From contig NZ_FNFX01000002.1 in assembly GCF_900100975.1 (NCBI RefSeq), positions 372,001-436,000 on the forward strand: a DNA stretch of 64,000 nt. Reading direction: 5' to 3'. Source of the DNA: Methylophilus rhizosphaerae. GTDB lineage: Bacteria; Pseudomonadota; Gammaproteobacteria; Burkholderiales; Methylophilaceae. Positions 60,425-64,000 of this stretch are shown here, piece after piece. The position numbers were made by a program, and so were the translations under genes. The notes below the pieces were generated by a model that searched no databases, was not told the DNA's origin, and worked only from the letters and a program-made list of their open reading frames with translations. Every line of letters starts with the position of its first letter. The first letter of the stretch is position 1.

Positions 60425-62209
60425 ATGTCTACAGAAAAAGAACCGATCCCAGCCGCCTCCAACTTTATTCGTGCCATCATCGAAAAAGACCTGGCTGACA
60501 ACAAATACGCCGGCAAACACTGGGCTGGCTCGCCCGGCGGCGCAGCACACCAGTCCACGGGACAGGTAGACTTTGCCAAAATCCGTACCCGTTTCCCACC
60601 TGAACCGAATGGTTATTTGCATATCGGCCACGCCAAATCCATTTTCCTGAACTTTGGCCTGGCACGCGATTATGATGGCGTCTGTCATTTGCGTTTTGAT
60701 GACACCAATCCGGAAAAGGAAAGCCAGGAATATGTAGACAGCATTTCCGACATGGTGCACTGGCTGGGCTTTGGCTGGGACAACACCACGCCAGACGGCA
60801 AACCGGAAAGCAACCTCTACTTTGCCTCCAACTATTTTGACTTTATGTACCTGGCCGCCGAAGCGCTGATACAGCACGGTCATGCGTATGTGGACGAGCA
60901 AAGTGCGGAGGATATGCGCATCAACCGCGGCACACTGACCGAGCCAGGTAAAGATTCTCCGTTCCGCAACCGCAGTGCGGAAGAAAACCTGCGCGTATTC
61001 CGTGAGATGCGTGACGGCAAACACGCCGATGGCAGCATGGTATTACGCGCAAAAATCGATATGGCGTCGCCCAACATCAATATGCGCGATCCGGCCATTT
61101 ACCGTATCCGCCGTGCGCATCACCATAATACCGGGGACGATTGGTGCATTTATCCGATGTACACTTTCGCCCACCCGATTGAAGATGCGCTGGAACAAAT
61201 TACCCATTCCATCTGTACCCTGGAATTCGAAGATCAACGCCCCTTCTATGATTGGTTAATGGCACGCCTGGTCGAAGCCGGTTTATTATCCAACCCTGTG
61301 CCTTACCAATATGAGTTTGCGCGACTGAACCTGACCTATGTTGTGCTTTCCAAACGCAAGCTGATTCAGCTGGTAGAAGAAAAACATGTCAGCGGCTGGG
61401 ATGACCCACGCCTGCCAACCCTGGCTGGCGCACGGCGTCGCGGCTATACGCCAGAAGGTTTTAAACTGTTTACTGACCGTATCGGCGTCTCCAAAGCCGA
61501 CTCCTGGATTGAGTACAGCATCCTTGAAGATTGCATGCGTGATGTGCTCAATGAATCCGCCCCACGTAAAATCGGTGTGCTCGACCCGATCAAACTGATG
61601 ATCGATAACTACCCCGAAGGTCAGGACGAAGATTGTTATGCACCTAACCACCCGCAAAAACCTGAATTGGGTAAACGTGTGGTTAAACTGTCCAAAGAGT
61701 TATGGATTGAGCGCGAAGACTTTATGGAAGAACCTTCCAAAGGTTATTTCCGCCTATTCCCCGGTAATATGGTGCGCCTGCGTTACGGCTATGTAGTCAA
61801 ATGCATCGGCTGTGAAAAAGACGCCGCTGGCAATGTCACTACCGTGCATTGCGAATATCTGCCAGATACCAAATCCGGCACTCCGGGCGCGGATAGCGTG
61901 AAAGTCAAAGGCAATATTCACTGGGTAAGCGCAGCGCATGCCTACACGGCTGAAATCCGGCTCTATGATCGCCTGTTCAAAGACCCGCATCCTGGTAGCG
62001 GTGACAAAGACTTTTTAGATGACATTAATCCTGGCTCCGTCAAAGTCATCACTGCGCAGCTGGAACAAAGCGCACAACAAGCCAACCCTGGCGACAGCTA
62101 CCAGTTTGAACGTCATGGCTATTTTGTTGCTGACCGTAAAGACAGTGTCTCTGGCAAACCGGTATTTAACAGGACGGTAACATTAAGGGATGCTTGGCAG
62201 AAGGCATGA
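60425..62209 (+). CDS. glnS: Glutaminyl-tRNA synthetase
   Basis: 594 aa, slightly longer than E. coli GlnS (554). Class I signatures: FPPEPNGYLHIGHAKSI (~residue 58-75) and the KMSKS-equivalent VLSKRKLIQLV (~305). The first 40 residues before the catalytic core are extended relative to E. coli. The C-terminal anticodon-binding beta barrels are complete (PVFNRTVTLRDAWQK). Confidence 0.97.
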   Translation: MSTEKEPIPAASNFIRAIIEKDLADNKYAGKHWAGSPGGAAHQSTGQVDFAKIRTRFPPEPNGYLHIGHAKSIFLNFGLARDYDGVCHLRFDDTNPEKESQEYVDSISDMVHWLGFGWDNTTPDGKPESNLYFASNYFDFMYLAAEALIQHGHAYVDEQSAEDMRINRGTLTEPGKDSPFRNRSAEENLRVFREMRDGKHADGSMVLRAKIDMASPNINMRDPAIYRIRRAHHHNTGDDWCIYPMYTFAHPIEDALEQITHSICTLEFEDQRPFYDWLMARLVEAGLLSNPVPYQYEFARLNLTYVVLSKRKLIQLVEEKHVSGWDDPRLPTLAGARRRGYTPEGFKLFTDRIGVSKADSWIEYSILEDCMRDVLNESAPRKIGVLDPIKLMIDNYPEGQDEDCYAPNHPQKPELGKRVVKLSKELWIEREDFMEEPSKGYFRLFPGNMVRLRYGYVVKCIGCEKDAAGNVTTVHCEYLPDTKSGTPGADSVKVKGNIHWVSAAHAYTAEIRLYDRLFKDPHPGSGDKDFLDDINPGSVKVITAQLEQSAQQANPGDSYQFERHGYFVADRKDSVSGKPVFNRTVTLRDAWQKA

Positions 62210-62286
62210 GAATAGCTGCCCAGCAACGTATTTGGAAACAGGTTCGATATCGATAGCCACTAAAAAATAATCAAATTGAATAAATT

Positions 62287-62313
62287 CTTATAAAGACTGG
62301 TAAACTTTATAAG
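62287..62313. promoter_or_regulatory. Inverted repeat before the TonB-dependent receptor gene
   Basis: CTTATAAAG (62287-62295) and CTTTATAAG (62305-62313) are perfect 9-base inverse complements separated by 9 bases, 32 bases before ATG 62345. It could be an operator or a short hairpin; no T-run follows. Confidence 0.5.
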
Positions 62314-62344
62314 TAGTTAGCCTGCCCTGAAAAGCAACCGGCGA

Positions 62345-64000
62345 ATGCAACAAGTATGCGAGAGGGTCATCTTGAAGCGATCGGGTATTGTAAAAACAAG
62401 ACAGCTAAAGCTCCTGTGGCTACTAAAGCTCGTGTATGCAATATCCACGATCAATACAGCCATGGCAGACGAATACTCACTCAAAGAGTTTGCCGAGATG
62501 TCACTGGAAGACTTGAGTAACATCGAGGTCACTTCCGTATCCCGGGCACCTGAACGACTTTTAGATGCTCCCGCTGCTATCACAGTCATTACCAATGAAG
62601 AAATCCGCCGATCTGGCGCAACCAGCATTCCAGAAGCGCTGAGATTAGCCGACAATTTACAAGTAGCCCAAAAAAATTCTCACGACTGGGGCATCAGTGC
62701 TCGCGGATTTAATACTGAATTGGCGAATAAGATGCTGGTCATGATTGATGGCAGAACGGTATATTCGCCGTTGTTTTCCGGTGTTTTCTGGGACAGGCAG
62801 GATTATCTATTAGAAGATATCGAGCGTATTGAAGTCGTGAGCGGCCCAGGAGGTACATTGTGGGGAGTAAACGCTGTCAACGGAGTGATCAATATCATTA
62901 CCAAGTCCAGCAAAGAGACGCAAGGGACATATATTGAAACTGGCCTGGGCAATAAACTTAAAAATTCCACCTCCATGCGTTATGGAGGCATGTTAGCACC
63001 CAACGTTAGTTACCGCATTTACGGTAAATATTTTGACCGGGCCAGCCAGGCATTATCCAATGGCAAAAATGCTTCAGACGCCTGGAATATGGGCCAGGGT
63101 GGATTTCGAATTGATGCAGACGTGTCACACAACGACAAAGTGACCCTGCAAGGTGATTTTTATAATACAAACCAGGATGATCCAATCACTACCAATCAGG
63201 GTGAAGCAGATGGAATGAATATCCTGGGACGCTGGGCCCATACCATTTCCAATACGTCTAACATGCAATTGCAGATGTATTATGACAAAACCAATTTCTC
63301 ACTGCCAAGAGCTGCCGCAGCACCGCCATTGGTGATCCCCTCAGGTTTTTTAAAAAATGCGCTGGAAACCTACGATATCGATTTCCAGCACCGTTTCTTA
63401 CTAAATGACCGCAATAAAATCGTATGGGGGCTGGGCTATCGCTATACTCACAACAAGGTAGATAGCGCCCCTACTGTGGCGCTTGACCCGGAGCACCTGG
63501 ACCAGCAGCGCTATAGCGCATTTGTTCAGGACGAAATCAAACTCCACCCTAAACTCTCCTTCACTGTTGGCACTAAAGTCGAACATACTGGCTATACAGG
63601 ATGGGAAGTTGAGCCAAGTGCCAGGATATTATGGAAAGTCGCACCAGATCATAATCTTTGGGCGGCTATTTCACGCGCAGTCAGGATACCTTCACGACTG
63701 GATCGAGATCTGGTAACCCCCACAAACCTTCCAGCCCCGTTTCCACAAAGTATTTTAAGTGGAAGTGACAATTTTAACTCAGAGAAAGTAGTCGCTTATG
63801 AACTGGGTTACCGTGCCAGACTCAATCCCAAACTGTCTACCTCCATTTCCCTTTTCTATAATGAATATACCGATATACGCAGTGTGAGTCCTAGCCCACC
63901 TGATATTTTCGGCCTTCCATTCCCATTTATGATACGCAACAATCTGGAAGGCGAAACTCATGGCATAGAAATAAGTACCAGCTATCAGGCGCTGAACTGG
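62345..64000 (+). CDS. TonB-dependent outer-membrane receptor, 3' end outside window
   Basis: 552 codons are present and the frame is open at the window edge. The start is ATG 62345 or, with a better ribosome site (GAGAGG), TTG 62372. A hydrophobic signal (LKLLWLLKLVYAISTINTAMA) precedes the mature start DEYSLKEFAEMS. The plug domain contains LLDAPAAITVITNEEIRRSG, GISARGFN, MLVMIDGRTVY and VSGPGGTLWGVNAVNGVINI; the beta barrel follows. It imports a chelate or other ligand with TonB energy; the ligand cannot be told. The gene looks more AT-rich than its neighbours. Confidence 0.92.
   Translation, partial: MQQVCERVILKRSGIVKTRQLKLLWLLKLVYAISTINTAMADEYSLKEFAEMSLEDLSNIEVTSVSRAPERLLDAPAAITVITNEEIRRSGATSIPEALRLADNLQVAQKNSHDWGISARGFNTELANKMLVMIDGRTVYSPLFSGVFWDRQDYLLEDIERIEVVSGPGGTLWGVNAVNGVINIITKSSKETQGTYIETGLGNKLKNSTSMRYGGMLAPNVSYRIYGKYFDRASQALSNGKNASDAWNMGQGGFRIDADVSHNDKVTLQGDFYNTNQDDPITTNQGEADGMNILGRWAHTISNTSNMQLQMYYDKTNFSLPRAAAAPPLVIPSGFLKNALETYDIDFQHRFLLNDRNKIVWGLGYRYTHNKVDSAPTVALDPEHLDQQRYSAFVQDEIKLHPKLSFTVGTKVEHTGYTGWEVEPSARILWKVAPDHNLWAAISRAVRIPSRLDRDLVTPTNLPAPFPQSILSGSDNFNSEKVVAYELGYRARLNPKLSTSISLFYNEYTDIRSVSPSPPDIFGLPFPFMIRNNLEGETHGIEISTSYQALNW

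Overview
The window is a gene-dense stretch of a betaproteobacterial chromosome with moderately high GC and almost no mobile DNA. Three things point to Betaproteobacteria: the EarP/EF-P pair with a modifiable Arg32, the order YhdP - nitrilase - tldD, and an E3 of pyruvate dehydrogenase that carries its own lipoyl domain. The overall set suits the order Nitrosomonadales, perhaps Methylophilaceae. That family placement is inference, because no methylotrophy gene or rRNA gene lies here. I see no tRNA, rRNA, CRISPR array, transposase, prophage or integrase.

Layout. 0-8.5 kb: 3' part of a YhdP/AsmA-like gene, a nitrilase-family amidase, tldD, a sugar MFS carrier, a small DUF2934 gene, then efp and earP. 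9.8-12.8 kb: a probably Fur-controlled operon (ZIP transporter, TPR-like protein, Mn-type superoxide dismutase) divergent from an OmpA-type lipoprotein. 12.9-15.3 kb: greB followed by four small genes that could form a trans-envelope metal route (His/Cys-rich exported protein, beta-barrel-like protein, MerP-like protein, MerT-like protein). 15.5-25.4 kb: a poly-HAMP chemoreceptor, a small membrane protein, an AddB/AddA-like nuclease-helicase pair and a nitroreductase. 25.5-31.9 kb: dedA, mfd, rpiA, mltF.

31.9-40.1 kb holds the ftsK-lolA-rarA-serS block, with dps, trxB and an Smr gene running the other way. Downstream of dps lie two further, diverged copies of the dps 3' end, one with its own perfect hairpin. 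40.1-43.8 kb: a glycine-zipper protein, a Crp/Fnr regulator, and a sulfide module (dithiol ArsR regulator, DUF442 protein, sulfide:quinone reductase). 43.8-57.6 kb: an M17 aminopeptidase, aceE-aceF, a block for beta-glucan metabolism (GH17 protein and GH17-GT2 synthase) plus a radical SAM gene and a secreted unknown, then lpdA. The pyruvate dehydrogenase genes are therefore split by about 6 kb. 57.7-64 kb: SPOR protein, coaX and birA overlapping by ATGA junctions, glnS, and the 5' part of a TonB-dependent receptor that runs off the window.

The most unusual items are the repeated dps tails (38.1-38.3 kb), the MerTP-like operon without merA or merR (12.9-14.8 kb), the split pdh locus with paired GH17 proteins, and a set of palindromes that do not look like ordinary terminators (40.8, 41.6 and 62.3 kb).
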